A DNA stretch of 64,000 bases from Bacillota bacterium (GTDB taxonomy: Bacteria; Bacillota; Clostridia; Lachnospirales; Lachnospiraceae): assembly GCA_023392535.1 (NCBI GenBank), contig JAEVYY010000009.1:434001-498000 (forward strand), written 5' to 3'. Positions 52,617 to 61,101 of this stretch are shown one piece after another. Numbering within the stretch: the first letter of the stretch is position 1; each line of letters opens with the position of its first letter. The translations under genes were made by a program, and so were the position numbers. Under the pieces are notes generated by a model. That model saw only the letters and a list, made by a program, of their open reading frames with translations. It did no database searches and had not been told where the DNA came from.

Positions 52617-52988
52617 CTATTTCATGGGAACAATCTCAATCCAATATCCATCTGGATCTGTAATAAAATAAATTCCCATAGCTTTATTTTCAAAACAAAT
52701 GCAGCCCATTTTCTCATGAAGTGCATGCGCTTTTTCCATATCATCTACTTTTAGTGCAAGATGGAATTCATTATCTCCAAGATCATAACTTTCCTTTTCC
52801 CAATCTCGAAGCCAGGTAAGTTCCAATAAGTGCTTCGTTGTTCCATCTCCCAGGTAAACTATCGTAAAACTGCCATCCGCCTTTTCCATTCTGCGGTCTT
52901 CTACAAGACCTAGTGCCTCCTTATAAAAAGCAAGTGATTTCTCCAGATTCATAACATTAAAATTATTATGTGCAAACTCAAATTTCAT
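52617..52988 (-). CDS. gloA: Glyoxalase I-like VOC-fold protein (lactoylglutathione lyase)
   Basis: Metal-dependent vicinal-oxygen-chelate fold of 123 residues, probably converting a methylglyoxal-thiol adduct. Candidate metal ligands: His in FAHNNFNV (near 7), Glu in LLELTW, His in DNEFHLALKV and Glu in YWIEIVPMK. ATG at 52988 has GGGAG 5 bases upstream and a strong promoter 44 bases ahead; the longer in-frame form would start before that promoter and is rejected. Clostridia lack glutathione commonly, so the thiol is uncertain. First gene of the run toward aspS. Confidence 0.88.
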   Translation of the reverse strand: MKFEFAHNNFNVMNLEKSLAFYKEALGLVEDRRMEKADGSFTIVYLGDGTTKHLLELTWLRDWEKESYDLGDNEFHLALKVDDMEKAHALHEKMGCICFENKAMGIYFITDPDGYWIEIVPMK

Positions 52989-53031
52989 AATGACTCCCAT
53001 TGGTATAATTTTTTTAAAAATATCAGTATTC

Positions 53032-53060
53032 ATTATATTATTATTTGTTTCGGAAGTCAA
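53032..53060 (-). promoter_or_regulatory. Strong sigma-A promoter of gloA-apt-relA run
   Basis: Minus strand TTGACT (53055-53060) and a perfect TATAAT (53032-53037) are separated by 17 bases; one mismatch in all to consensus. The start lies about 35 bases before the gloA ATG. Confidence 0.8.
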
Positions 53061-53134
53061 AGATTTTCCCTCGTTTGACAAGAAAAGTATTAGAATGCTA
53101 AAAACTGCATTCTTAACGTACGTAAATGTGCAAA

Positions 53135-53165
53135 GCCTTACAGCTGTAATTAACAATTGTAAGGC
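53135..53165 (-). terminator. Weak terminator after the coiled-coil hypothetical gene
   Basis: The stem GCCTTACA/TGTAAGGC (53135-53142 with 53158-53165) starts 9 bases past the stop, followed on the minus strand only by TTTGCAC. Possibly a leaky terminator. Confidence 0.45.
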
Positions 53166-53174
53166 CTCCTAGTC

Positions 53175-53543
53175 TTAACTTTTGATTTTCATCGATCCTT
53201 CTATTTTCGCCTTAGCTTCTTCCATGGATTCTTTTTCTTTTCGTTCCTCTTTCTCTATTTCCTGGCGCTCTTTTTGTTCCTTTTTAATAGAATCTATCGT
53301 CCTATCTACTTTATCCATCAGTTTATTCCATTCTCTTATAGACATTTCAGAACCACCAATTTGGTAAGTCGGTTCTCCATTCTCAATCTGATCCAATGCT
53401 CTTTCTTTAAAATTCTGCATGGATTTTTGAAAAGATGTAGTATTATCATCTTTTACTGTTTTTGTTTCCACTGATTGTCTGGATACTCTGGATCGAACTT
53501 CTTCTATTTGATCAGAATATTGTTTGTTTATATGAATTGGCAT
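53175..53543 (-). CDS. Conserved-looking coiled-coil protein of unknown function
   Basis: 122 residues, not assigned to a known family with certainty. The first half has IHINKQYSDQIEEV and a polar region; a central YQIGGSEMSIREWNKLMDKVD segment looks like a short recurring IGG...W-L-K-D motif of Lachnospiraceae proteins; the last 45 residues are a highly charged E/K/R helix predicted to be coiled coil. No signal peptide or membrane segment. GGGGGAA precedes the ATG. It lies alone between groEL and gloA, each side with a terminator-like hairpin. An inverted repeat CGTTAT/ATAACG lies about 35 bases upstream. Confidence 0.75.
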   Translation of the reverse strand: MPIHINKQYSDQIEEVRSRVSRQSVETKTVKDDNTTSFQKSMQNFKERALDQIENGEPTYQIGGSEMSIREWNKLMDKVDRTIDSIKKEQKERQEIEKEERKEKESMEEAKAKIEGSMKIKS

Positions 53544-53614
53544 AGTATTCCCCCTTCTCGCTTTTTTCTCTATTCGTTATATCGGCATAACGAAAAAAAA
53601 CTGAAGGATAAATA

Positions 53615-53656
53615 GAAAAAAGCAGAACGGAGTTTTCAGTCCATTCTGCTTTTTGA
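53615..53656 (-). terminator. Intrinsic terminator after groEL
   Basis: A strong stem GCAGAATGGA/TCCGTTCTGC with one G-T pair is extended by A/T runs (about 53615-53631 with 53640-53656). It lies about 67 bases past the groEL stop. Confidence 0.85.
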
Positions 53657-53722
53657 TTTTTACTATGTGAGACTTAGAAATCTTTCGTAACAGCTCTAGT
53701 TACTTAGAATTTCTTCTCATAT

Positions 53723-55351
53723 TTACATCATTCCGCCCATTCCGCCGGCTGCTCCTGCTGGCATTGGTGGGATATCTTCTTTAATATTTGCAACTACAGA
53801 TTCCGTCGTGAGTAATGTTGCAGCTACAGATGTTGCATTTTGCAATGCACTTCTTGTAACTTTAGCTGGATCCAGAATGCCTGCTTCTACCATATCAACA
53901 TACTCTTCTTTCAAAGCATCAAATCCAGTACCGACCTTAGATTCTCTTACTTTGTTAATAATAACAGATCCTTCCAATCCTGCATTTGCTGCGATGTGGA
54001 ATAATGGAGCTTCTAACGCCTTTAACACAAGCTGTGCACCTGTCTTTTCATCACCTTCCAGTGTTTCTGCAAGATCCATAACATCTTTGGCCGCATGCAC
54101 ATATGCCGAACCGCCACCTGCTATAATGCCTTCTTCTACAGCGGCTCTTGTTGCTGCTAACGCATCTTCCAAGCGAAGTTTTGCTTCCTTCATTTCTGTT
54201 TCTGTTGCTGCTCCAACACGAATCACTGCTACACCACCTGCAAGTTTTGCAAGTCTCTCCTGCAATTTCTCTTTATCAAATTCAGAAGTTGTTTCTTCTA
54301 CCTGATTCTTAATCTGAGCGATTCTTGCTTTGATTGCATCTTTATCGCCTTCGCCTTCCACAATAACCGTATTCTCTTTTTGAATCTTAACCGATTTTGC
54401 GCGTCCTAATTGTTCCATTGCTGTATCTTTTAATTCAAGACCAAGATCAGAAGAAATTACCTGTCCGCCTGTAAGTATAGCAATATCTTCAAGCATCGCT
54501 TTTCTTCTATCGCCATAACCTGGAGCCTTCACGGCTACCACATTGAAAGTTCCACGAAGTTTGTTTACGATTAATGTGGTTAATGCTTCACCTTCCACAT
54601 CTTCCGCTATAATAAGTAATTTAGCACCTGATTGAACAATTTGTTCTAATACTGGCAAAATTTCCTGAATACTTGAAATCTTTTTATCTGTAATTAGAAT
54701 ATAAGGATTTTCCAAAACAGCTTCCATTTTATCCATATCTGTTGCCATATAAGCTGAAATATATCCTCTGTCGAATTGCATTCCTTCTACCAAATCCAAC
54801 TCTGTTTTCATTGTTTTGGATTCTTCAATCGTAATAACACCATCATTTGATACTTTCTCCATAGCATCTGCAACCAATACACCAACTTCATCATCTCCAG
54901 CTGAGATAGATGCCACTCTTGCAATATGTTCTTTCCCTTTAATTTTTGAGCTCATTTTTGCGATTGAATCAACTGCACAGGTTGTTGCTTTTTTCATACC
55001 TTTTCTTAAGATAATTGGATTTGCACCTGCTGCCAAATTCTTCATTCCTGCATTGACCATTGCTTGCGCAAGTACGGTAGCTGTTGTAGTGCCATCACCT
55101 GCCACATCGTTTGTTTTTGTAGCAACTTCCTTTACTAATTGTGCACCCATATTTTCGAATGCATCTTTTAACTCTATTTCTTTTGCAATAGTAACGCCGT
55201 CATTTGTAATCAATGGAGAGCCATATGATTTATCAAGTACTACATTTCTTCCTTTTGGTCCTAATGTTACTCTTACTGTATCCGCTAACTGATTTACTCC
55301 GGATTCTAAAGCTGCACGAGCTTCTGCACCGTATTTAATTTCTTTTGCCAT
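53723..55351 (-). CDS. groEL: Chaperonin GroEL
   Basis: 60-kDa chaperonin forming two heptameric rings that fold proteins with GroES. 542 residues with VTLGPKGRNVVLDKSYG, the ATP-site motif GDGTTTATVLAQA (about 86-98), apical domain about 190-375, and the Gly/Met-rich end PAGAAGGMGGMM. Follows groES by 42 bases in the usual order. Regulated by the upstream CIRCE element. Confidence 0.99.
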   Translation of the reverse strand: MAKEIKYGAEARAALESGVNQLADTVRVTLGPKGRNVVLDKSYGSPLITNDGVTIAKEIELKDAFENMGAQLVKEVATKTNDVAGDGTTTATVLAQAMVNAGMKNLAAGANPIILRKGMKKATTCAVDSIAKMSSKIKGKEHIARVASISAGDDEVGVLVADAMEKVSNDGVITIEESKTMKTELDLVEGMQFDRGYISAYMATDMDKMEAVLENPYILITDKKISSIQEILPVLEQIVQSGAKLLIIAEDVEGEALTTLIVNKLRGTFNVVAVKAPGYGDRRKAMLEDIAILTGGQVISSDLGLELKDTAMEQLGRAKSVKIQKENTVIVEGEGDKDAIKARIAQIKNQVEETTSEFDKEKLQERLAKLAGGVAVIRVGAATETEMKEAKLRLEDALAATRAAVEEGIIAGGGSAYVHAAKDVMDLAETLEGDEKTGAQLVLKALEAPLFHIAANAGLEGSVIINKVRESKVGTGFDALKEEYVDMVEAGILDPAKVTRSALQNATSVAATLLTTESVVANIKEDIPPMPAGAAGGMGGMM

Positions 55352-55393
55352 AATGAATTGCCTCCTAAAAAGTTTTAATTTTATTTTCGGGTT

Positions 55394-55678
55394 TTATTGA
55401 AGAATAGCTAAAATATCACTTTGTTTCACAATAATGTATTCCTCTTCTTCTATTTTCACGTCTGTTCCTGCATATTTAGAATAAATGACCTGATCTCCAA
55501 CATTTACTTCCATTTTCACTTCTTTTCCTTCAATGACTCCGCCAGGTCCTACAGCAACGACTTCTGCCTGCTGTGGTTTCTCTTTATTCTGTCCCGGTAA
55601 TACAATCCCTGATTTAGTCGTTTCCTCAGCAACCAATTGTTTTAATACAACTCTGTCTCCTAATGGTACTAACTTCAT
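55394..55678 (-). CDS. groES: Co-chaperonin GroES
   Basis: Heptameric lid of GroEL. 94 residues with LVPLGDRVVLKQ, the mobile loop EETTKSGIVLPG (about 18-29) and VGDQVIYSKYAGTDVK. AAGGAGG lies 8 bases before the ATG. First gene of the groESL operon. Confidence 0.99.
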   Translation of the reverse strand: MKLVPLGDRVVLKQLVAEETTKSGIVLPGQNKEKPQQAEVVAVGPGGVIEGKEVKMEVNVGDQVIYSKYAGTDVKIEEEEYIIVKQSDILAILQ

Positions 55679-55719
55679 TATAAGAACCTCCTTATTGTTT
55701 GAAATGATATTTTATATTG

Positions 55720-55746
55720 TTAGCACTCTTTTGTCTCGAGTGCTAA
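55720..55746 (-). promoter_or_regulatory. CIRCE operator of groESL (HrcA binding site)
   Basis: A perfect inverted repeat TTAGCACTC-N9-GAGTGCTAA (55720-55728 with 55738-55746) lies 42 bases before groES and just after the -10 box. This is the exact CIRCE consensus bound by the heat-shock repressor HrcA. hrcA is not in the window. Confidence 0.97.
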
Positions 55747-55758
55747 TTTCTAAGACAT

Positions 55759-55787
55759 ATATTAGTTTTTTTGACTTTCTCTTGCAA
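55759..55787 (-). promoter_or_regulatory. Sigma-A promoter of groESL
   Basis: Minus strand TTGCAA (55782-55787) and TAATAT (55759-55764), spaced 17 bases, lie directly upstream of CIRCE so that HrcA blocks transcription. Confidence 0.6.
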
Positions 55788-56031
55788 CACGATTTAGCTT
55801 CTATTTACTCATTTATTTTAATTTTTTTATACTATTACTCTCTATTTCTCTTCTTTTCTTATTTTCTTAACAAATACATGATTTTATATTTATTTTATAA
55901 TTATAACTGACCCGTCCATATCCTACAGATTAACATATGCTTAAATTGCACTTTTATTCCAAAAACTCACGGATAGAAATGAAAACAAGTCAGCATAATT
56001 GCAATACCGGCTTGTTTTAGATGATTCCTAT
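55788..56031. other. Gene-free AT-rich stretch between groES promoter and GGDEF gene
   Basis: The groES-GGDEF gap is 353 bases. Beyond the CIRCE promoter it holds a pyrimidine-rich AT stretch (about 55790-55900 on the plus strand) and, near the GGDEF gene, a terminator hairpin. No small gene or repeated element was seen. Confidence 0.5.
55982..56018 (-). terminator. Probable terminator after the GGDEF gene
   Basis: Arms AAAACAAG/CTTGTTTT (55982-55989 with 56011-56018) with a further GG/CC-type inner pairing, followed on the minus strand by TTTTCATTTC. It lies 14 bases past the stop. Confidence 0.55.
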
Positions 56032-56958
56032 TTAATTGATTTTTTCTAACCTTTCTTTATAACCTGGAGCTCTTTTGACCTCCAGTTTGTTTTCAAACAT
56101 TTTATACTCGGCATCAGAATATAACTCATCCAAGCTCTGTTCCACATTTGTTTTTATTACATAGCCGCATGCTATAGATGGTGCCAATTTATCGTCTTTA
56201 TATTGATCACAGCATTTTTGTATCCGTTTGCAGTACTCTTTTTCTTCGTCCTCTAAAACCATAGGAATTAAAACCTCAAAAACATCTCCGTCTACACGTC
56301 CTATTACATATTCGGGCTTTGCCTCTTTCATTAAAATATCTGCTATGATCTGTATAAGTCTGTCGCTTTCACATTCACCAAAATGTTGATTTGCATATTT
56401 CCAATCATTAATATTAATACAAATTAAAGCAACCGGAATTACACCAGACCGTTCAATGACCTTACTCCGATTCAGAAAATAAGTTTTCCCTAAGACCCCT
56501 GTTAACATATCTCGTTTTTCGCCATGCTTAACCTGATACTTTTCATTTTCTAAAAGAACTTCTAACTCATCCGCATAAAGAGCTATGACCGAATGCTCAT
56601 AGGCCGCCGTGGCATGTGCTGACATCTGATTGACCAAAGCATCCAGAAATTCTTCTGCATTTTCTTGTTTGTCGGGTCTATCATTGTTATTTATTGTGTA
56701 CAAATGCCCTATTGTTCTTCCGTATACTTTTACTTTTCTTCCCGGATCTTTGACCACGTCCGGAGCATCCATAATAAAATCACCAATTACAATTGCTTTT
56801 TCTCCATGTCGTTCCGTCAACAGTAAACTTAGTCCCCCCATTGTTGCCGCACACTTCAAATACTCTTGCAAGGCTTTCATATTAAACAGATTTTTAATAT
56901 GATAATTTTTAATATCTTCTTTCAATCTTTTTTCTAAGGATGTCAGCTTAAATTCCAT
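56032..56958 (-). CDS. GGDEF-like protein with degenerate active site
   Basis: Cytoplasmic 308-residue protein. The amino half (about 1-140) is an unassigned sensor-like region with VVKDPGRKVKVYGRTIGHLYTI. The carboxy half starts like a GGDEF domain (RDMLTGVLGKTYFLNR) but the substrate stretch reads ICININDWKYANQHFG and the signature reads RVDGDVFEV rather than GGDEF. The nucleotide-binding and catalytic residues are therefore partly lost, and diguanylate cyclase activity is unlikely; a GTP- or c-di-GMP-sensing role is a guess. No EAL or PilZ domain. Monocistronic between the trp operon end and groES. Confidence 0.75.
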   Translation of the reverse strand: MEFKLTSLEKRLKEDIKNYHIKNLFNMKALQEYLKCAATMGGLSLLLTERHGEKAIVIGDFIMDAPDVVKDPGRKVKVYGRTIGHLYTINNNDRPDKQENAEEFLDALVNQMSAHATAAYEHSVIALYADELEVLLENEKYQVKHGEKRDMLTGVLGKTYFLNRSKVIERSGVIPVALICININDWKYANQHFGECESDRLIQIIADILMKEAKPEYVIGRVDGDVFEVLIPMVLEDEEKEYCKRIQKCCDQYKDDKLAPSIACGYVIKTNVEQSLDELYSDAEYKMFENKLEVKRAPGYKERLEKIN

Positions 56959-57061
56959 ACGAAATACCTCTCTTTGTTAATATTTTATGGCTTCTTTTTT
57001 GCGCTGTAAGATATTTCTTATTCTACCATAATCGTAACAAAAAGTAACTGCGTATTCTTCG

Positions 57062-57859
57062 CTATTTCCGATTTAGCTCCTTTTTAAATGTGCGGATATA
57101 TTCTTTGACTGTCTCTTCCTTATAATTATTCTTTTCCATCAGATCAATAAAATGAGAACCTACAATTGCACCATCGATAATATCCTTCATCGGCTCTACA
57201 TCGGCTGCTGAACGAATACCAAATCCCATCATAACCGGAATCGAAGAAACCGATTTTACTTTTGTCAGATATTCAACAATATTCTTATGAAATGTTCCGT
57301 TCTGTCCTGTCACGCCCATAGAGGACACGCAGTAGACAAACCCCCTTGCGTTCTTTAAAATCATAGGAATTCTTTGCCTGGATACAGGTGCCACCAATTG
57401 AATTAAAATAGGTGCGTGTTCTGTCTTCTCCATTGATTTCTGTAATGGTCCCTGTTCTTCATAGGGAAGGTCTGGTATAATTAATCCATCAATTCCCACC
57501 GTTGCACATTTGGTCACAAAAGCTGCTAATCCATAGTAGCTGATTGTATTATAATACATCATAAATACGATTGGCAGTTGACAACCTTCTCCTCTTACTT
57601 TTTCAACCAAATCAAAGACTTTTTTTAGATTCGTTCCTTTTTGGATCGATCGATAAGATGCCGCCTGAATAACAGGCCCATCAGCCGCCGGATCTGAAAA
57701 CGGAATGCCCAATTCCAATATATCTGTACCAGCCTCTTCCTGCGCTTTAATGAGTCTTCCACAGCCTTCCATATCCGGAAGTCCTGCTGTCATATACGTG
57801 ATAAAAGCTTTTTCCTGTCGTTCCAGCAATAGCGCCAATTTCTCTTCTATCCTATTCAT
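57062..57859 (-). CDS. trpA: Tryptophan synthase alpha subunit
   Basis: Cleaves indole-3-glycerol phosphate to indole, passed through a tunnel to TrpB. 265 residues with LELGIPFSDPAADGPVIQAA (catalytic Glu and Asp), LIIPDLPYEEQ, and the late GFGIRSAADVE. Last gene of the operon, 17 bases after trpB. No terminator is evident right after it within 100 bases. Confidence 0.97.
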   Translation of the reverse strand: MNRIEEKLALLLERQEKAFITYMTAGLPDMEGCGRLIKAQEEAGTDILELGIPFSDPAADGPVIQAASYRSIQKGTNLKKVFDLVEKVRGEGCQLPIVFMMYYNTISYYGLAAFVTKCATVGIDGLIIPDLPYEEQGPLQKSMEKTEHAPILIQLVAPVSRQRIPMILKNARGFVYCVSSMGVTGQNGTFHKNIVEYLTKVKSVSSIPVMMGFGIRSAADVEPMKDIIDGAIVGSHFIDLMEKNNYKEETVKEYIRTFKKELNRK

Positions 57860-57876
57860 ACGATAATTCTCCCCTC

Positions 57877-59061
57877 TCAGTTCTTATACCCTTCGCCTTT
57901 AAAATAAGATTCAATCGTATTTGCATCTTTATCCCCGCGACCAGACAGACATATAACAATCGATTGACTCTTCTTCATTTTCTTTGTAAGCTTAAATGCA
58001 TAGGCCAATGCATGTGCACTTTCAATCGCTGGGATGATTCCTTCAAAACGACATAACTCTAACAACGCATCCATCGATTCCTCATCTGTTATGGATACAT
58101 ACTTAACTCTCTTTGTGTCTCTCAGATAAGCATGTTCCGGTCCTACGCCCGGATAATCCAAACCCGCAGAAATAGAATGCGCCAGCTCAATATTTCCATC
58201 ACTATCCTGTAATAAGTACGAACGCATACCGTGCAATATGCCAATACGCCCCTGTGCCATGGCTGCTGCATGTTTTCCTGATGTTATTCCCAATCCGGCA
58301 GCTTCCACACCGATTAATTCCACCTCTTTTTCATCCAGGAACTCAGCAAACATGCCTATGGAGTTCGATCCTCCTCCGACACATGCCATGACAACATCCG
58401 GAAGCTTGCCTTCCTTTTCCATGAACTGTCTTTTTGTCTCAACACCGATGATTCTTTGAAACTCTTTTACCATCTTTGGATACGGATGGGGGCCAACAGC
58501 GGAACCAATGACATAAAAAGTGTCTTCCGCCGTCTTTGCCCACGTTCTGATTGCTTCGTTTGTTGCATCTTTTAAGGTATTGCTTCCAGAGTTCACGCTT
58601 ACCACTTTTGCACCTAGCATTTCCATTCTCATGACATTTAAATGCTGTCTTTCAATATCTTCCGCCCCCATAAACACCGTACAATCCATATGAAATAAAG
58701 CAGCTCCTGTGGCTGTTGCCACTCCATGCTGGCCTGCTCCCGTCTCAGCTATCACCTTTGTTTTTCCCATTCTTTTCGCAAGCAGAATTTGACCGATCAC
58801 ATTGTTGATCTTGTGCGCACCTGTATGATTCAGATCTTCCCTTTTCAGGTATATCTTCGTTCCATATTTTTCCGTCAGACGCTCTGCCAGATACAGCGGC
58901 GTTTCCCTGCCAACATATTCTTTTAGGTAATAATGATAATTCTGCATGAATTGGGGATCATTTATTGCTTTCTGAAAAGCAACCTCCAATTCCTCCAATG
59001 TGTTCATTAATGATTCGGATACGTACTGACCTCCAAATTCTCCATAATATGCGTTACTCAT
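57877..59061 (-). CDS. trpB: Tryptophan synthase beta subunit
   Basis: Pyridoxal-phosphate enzyme condensing indole with serine. 394 residues of the TrpB1 type, with YVGRETPLYLAERL, the PLP lysine in NHTGAHKINNVIGQ (near 83), GGGSNSIGMF and LSGRGDKD. Start overlaps the trpF stop by 8 bases. Confidence 0.98.
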   Translation of the reverse strand: MSNAYYGEFGGQYVSESLMNTLEELEVAFQKAINDPQFMQNYHYYLKEYVGRETPLYLAERLTEKYGTKIYLKREDLNHTGAHKINNVIGQILLAKRMGKTKVIAETGAGQHGVATATGAALFHMDCTVFMGAEDIERQHLNVMRMEMLGAKVVSVNSGSNTLKDATNEAIRTWAKTAEDTFYVIGSAVGPHPYPKMVKEFQRIIGVETKRQFMEKEGKLPDVVMACVGGGSNSIGMFAEFLDEKEVELIGVEAAGLGITSGKHAAAMAQGRIGILHGMRSYLLQDSDGNIELAHSISAGLDYPGVGPEHAYLRDTKRVKYVSITDEESMDALLELCRFEGIIPAIESAHALAYAFKLTKKMKKSQSIVICLSGRGDKDANTIESYFKGEGYKN

Positions 59062-59695
59062 TTGCTCTCACCTCTCCTACAAATTCTTTTATTTTCAACC
59101 TGTCTTTTCCAACTTCCAATGGAGCTATTTCAATGCCGCTGCTCACATCTACGATATCTGGTTTAACAATATTGATCGCACTCCCTACATTAGATGCCTG
59201 TAGACCACCTGCCAGGATACATTTTTTTCCACTTTTTCTAATTTTGTTCCTATGTTCCTTTAACATATTCCAATCCAATCGCTTACCGCTGCCATACTGC
59301 GATGAATCAAAAAGAATGGCTGCAATTTTAGGGCATTTAAGAAACGTATCAAGAGACTCAAAATTATCCCCGTTGATGGCTCTGATAATAGGAATCTGAA
59401 TCGCATCAAAAGCCTCTTTTGCAAGCTCTCCATGTATTTGAATGGAATCAAATCCCAATTTTTGAATAATTTCAATCTGTTCTGCCGTAGGACTCACCGT
59501 AACTGCTACGGCTTTTGTCTTATTTTCACGATCGGACGATTTTAGAATCCGCAATATTCCATATGCCTTTTCGATTGCGCTTACGCGTTTACTTTTTTCA
59601 TAAAAAAGTACAATCCCGGCATACTCCACTTTTTCTTCTATGAGCCATATCGCTTCTTCACATGTTGTAACTCCACATATCTTTATTTCTGTCAT
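59054..59695 (-). CDS. trpF: Phosphoribosylanthranilate isomerase
   Basis: TIM-barrel Amadori isomerase. 213 residues starting KICGVTTCEEAIW (catalytic Cys near 7) with SIQIHGE, ILAGGLQASNVGSAI and DVSSGIE. Separate from TrpC rather than fused. ATG follows GGAAGGGC. 24 bases after trpC. Confidence 0.95.
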   Translation of the reverse strand: MTEIKICGVTTCEEAIWLIEEKVEYAGIVLFYEKSKRVSAIEKAYGILRILKSSDRENKTKAVAVTVSPTAEQIEIIQKLGFDSIQIHGELAKEAFDAIQIPIIRAINGDNFESLDTFLKCPKIAAILFDSSQYGSGKRLDWNMLKEHRNKIRKSGKKCILAGGLQASNVGSAINIVKPDIVDVSSGIEIAPLEVGKDRLKIKEFVGEVRANE

Positions 59696-59719
59696 CTTAA
59701 AGCCCTTCCATGCTCTGTT

Positions 59720-60511
59720 CTAATAGCATTCATTATTAAAACATTTGCGCCATTGTGTAGCTAATGCTTTTGGGTCTTTTGCTTCCATGAACACGGTTCC
59801 AATTAAAACTGCATTTACTCTGCATGTTTTTAAAAACGTAATGTCCGCTTCTGTTGCAATGCCGCTCTCAGATACCAAAATTGTTTTTTCTGGTACCATT
59901 TGAGAAAGTGTTTTCGTATTGTTCAAATCAACGGTAAAATCCTTCAGATTCCGATTATTAATGCCGATAATCGAAGCATCCAGTCCAATCGCCCGCTTCA
60001 TCTCTATCTCATCATGAACTTCCACTAATACATCCATATGAAGCACGCACGCCAATTCATAGAACTGTTTGAGCTGCCAATCCGTTAAAATAGCAACAAT
60101 CAGTAAAATACAATCTGCACCTATTACTTTTGCCTCAAAAATTTGATAGGAATCAATAATAAAATCTTTTCGGATCATTGGTATTTTGCTGATTGTTCGA
60201 ATTTTTTTAAAATAATCCACGCTCCCCATAAAATGATCTTCTTCGGTCAGACAAGATATACAGTCTACCGATTCATTGTATTGCATAATCCGTTCTTCCA
60301 ATGTAATCTTGTTATTCATTTTTCCATGACTGGGGGATGCATTCTTAAACTCTCCAATGATGGAGAGACCCGATTTCGAAAGTGCATCATAAAAACCACC
60401 GCCTTCTCTGTCACAGTTTAATGCCATCTCTTTCATCTGCGCTTCGCTGATGATTTTTTTCTGTTCTATGATTCTTTGTTTTTTATCTGCTACAATTTCA
60501 TCTAAGATCAT
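59720..60511 (-). CDS. trpC: Indole-3-glycerol phosphate synthase
   Basis: TIM-barrel enzyme closing the indole ring. 263 residues with the catalytic stretch IGEFKNASPSHG (Glu, Lys), CLTEEDHFMGS, RKDFIIDSYQIFEAK (Lys), LVEVHDE (Glu), INNRNLKDF (Asn) and VSESGI. All catalytic residues look present. Directly after trpG by 20 bases; trpD, normally between them, is absent. Confidence 0.96.
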   Translation of the reverse strand: MILDEIVADKKQRIIEQKKIISEAQMKEMALNCDREGGGFYDALSKSGLSIIGEFKNASPSHGKMNNKITLEERIMQYNESVDCISCLTEEDHFMGSVDYFKKIRTISKIPMIRKDFIIDSYQIFEAKVIGADCILLIVAILTDWQLKQFYELACVLHMDVLVEVHDEIEMKRAIGLDASIIGINNRNLKDFTVDLNNTKTLSQMVPEKTILVSESGIATEADITFLKTCRVNAVLIGTVFMEAKDPKALATQWRKCFNNECY

Positions 60512-60531
60512 TTGTCACCTCCATTAACTTT

Positions 60532-61101
60532 TTATATTTGGCCATTTATAAAATTCTCAATCAAACGTTTTCCATGCTCCGTATAAATGGATTCCGGGTG
60601 GAACTGCAGTCCAACTACAGGATGCTCTTTATGCCTCATCGCCATGATCTCCCCATCTTCCGTCTTGGCCAATATTTGCAGGCATTTAGGTAGATTTTCA
60701 CTTTGAACGGCGAGTGAATGATATCTTGCTACCTGGATAGGAGAATAGATTCCTTTAAAGATGCCGCTGCCTTCATGGGTAATCATACTTTGTTTTCCAT
60801 GACATATTTTCTTTGCATAGGATACCGTACCGCCAAATGCTTCTCCAATACATTGATGCCCAAGACAGATCCCAAGTATTGGTACATTATCAAAAAATTT
60901 TTTTACGACTTCTATACAAATGCCTGCTTCTTTTGGACTTTTGGGTCCAGGAGATATTACGATTTTCTCTGGATGTAATGCTACTATTTCTTCTATTGAA
61001 AGTAGATCATTCCTTATGACTTTAATGTCGTTTGTAAATGTTCCAATATATTGATATAAGTTATACGTAAAAGAATCATAATTATCGATTACGATTATCA
61101 T
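60532..61101 (-). CDS. trpG: Anthranilate synthase glutamine amidotransferase TrpG (PabA-like)
   Basis: Class I glutamine amidotransferase supplying ammonia to TrpE. 189 residues: IDNYDSFTYNLYQY, oxyanion loop ISPGPKSPKEAG, nucleophile in GICLGHQCIGEAFGG (Cys near 79), and the triad end LQFHPESIYT. Stand-alone, not fused to TrpD as in many Clostridia. Overlaps trpE by 4 bases (ATGA). It could serve 4-aminobenzoate synthesis too, since the families are not separable by sequence. Confidence 0.95.
   Translation of the reverse strand: MIIVIDNYDSFTYNLYQYIGTFTNDIKVIRNDLLSIEEIVALHPEKIVISPGPKSPKEAGICIEVVKKFFDNVPILGICLGHQCIGEAFGGTVSYAKKICHGKQSMITHEGSGIFKGIYSPIQVARYHSLAVQSENLPKCLQILAKTEDGEIMAMRHKEHPVVGLQFHPESIYTEHGKRLIENFINGQI

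Noticed and set aside
53808..55292. Two long plus-strand frames (165 and 158 residues)
   Set aside because: Antisense shadows of groEL.
55790..55900. Pyrimidine-rich stretch as a repeat or mobile element
   Set aside because: Only low-complexity T/C-rich sequence; no repeated unit or ends seen.
60532..61101. Calling the amidotransferase pabA
   Set aside because: Sequence cannot separate PabA from TrpG, but it overlaps trpE with the LLES motif inside a T-box trp operon, so TrpG is preferred.
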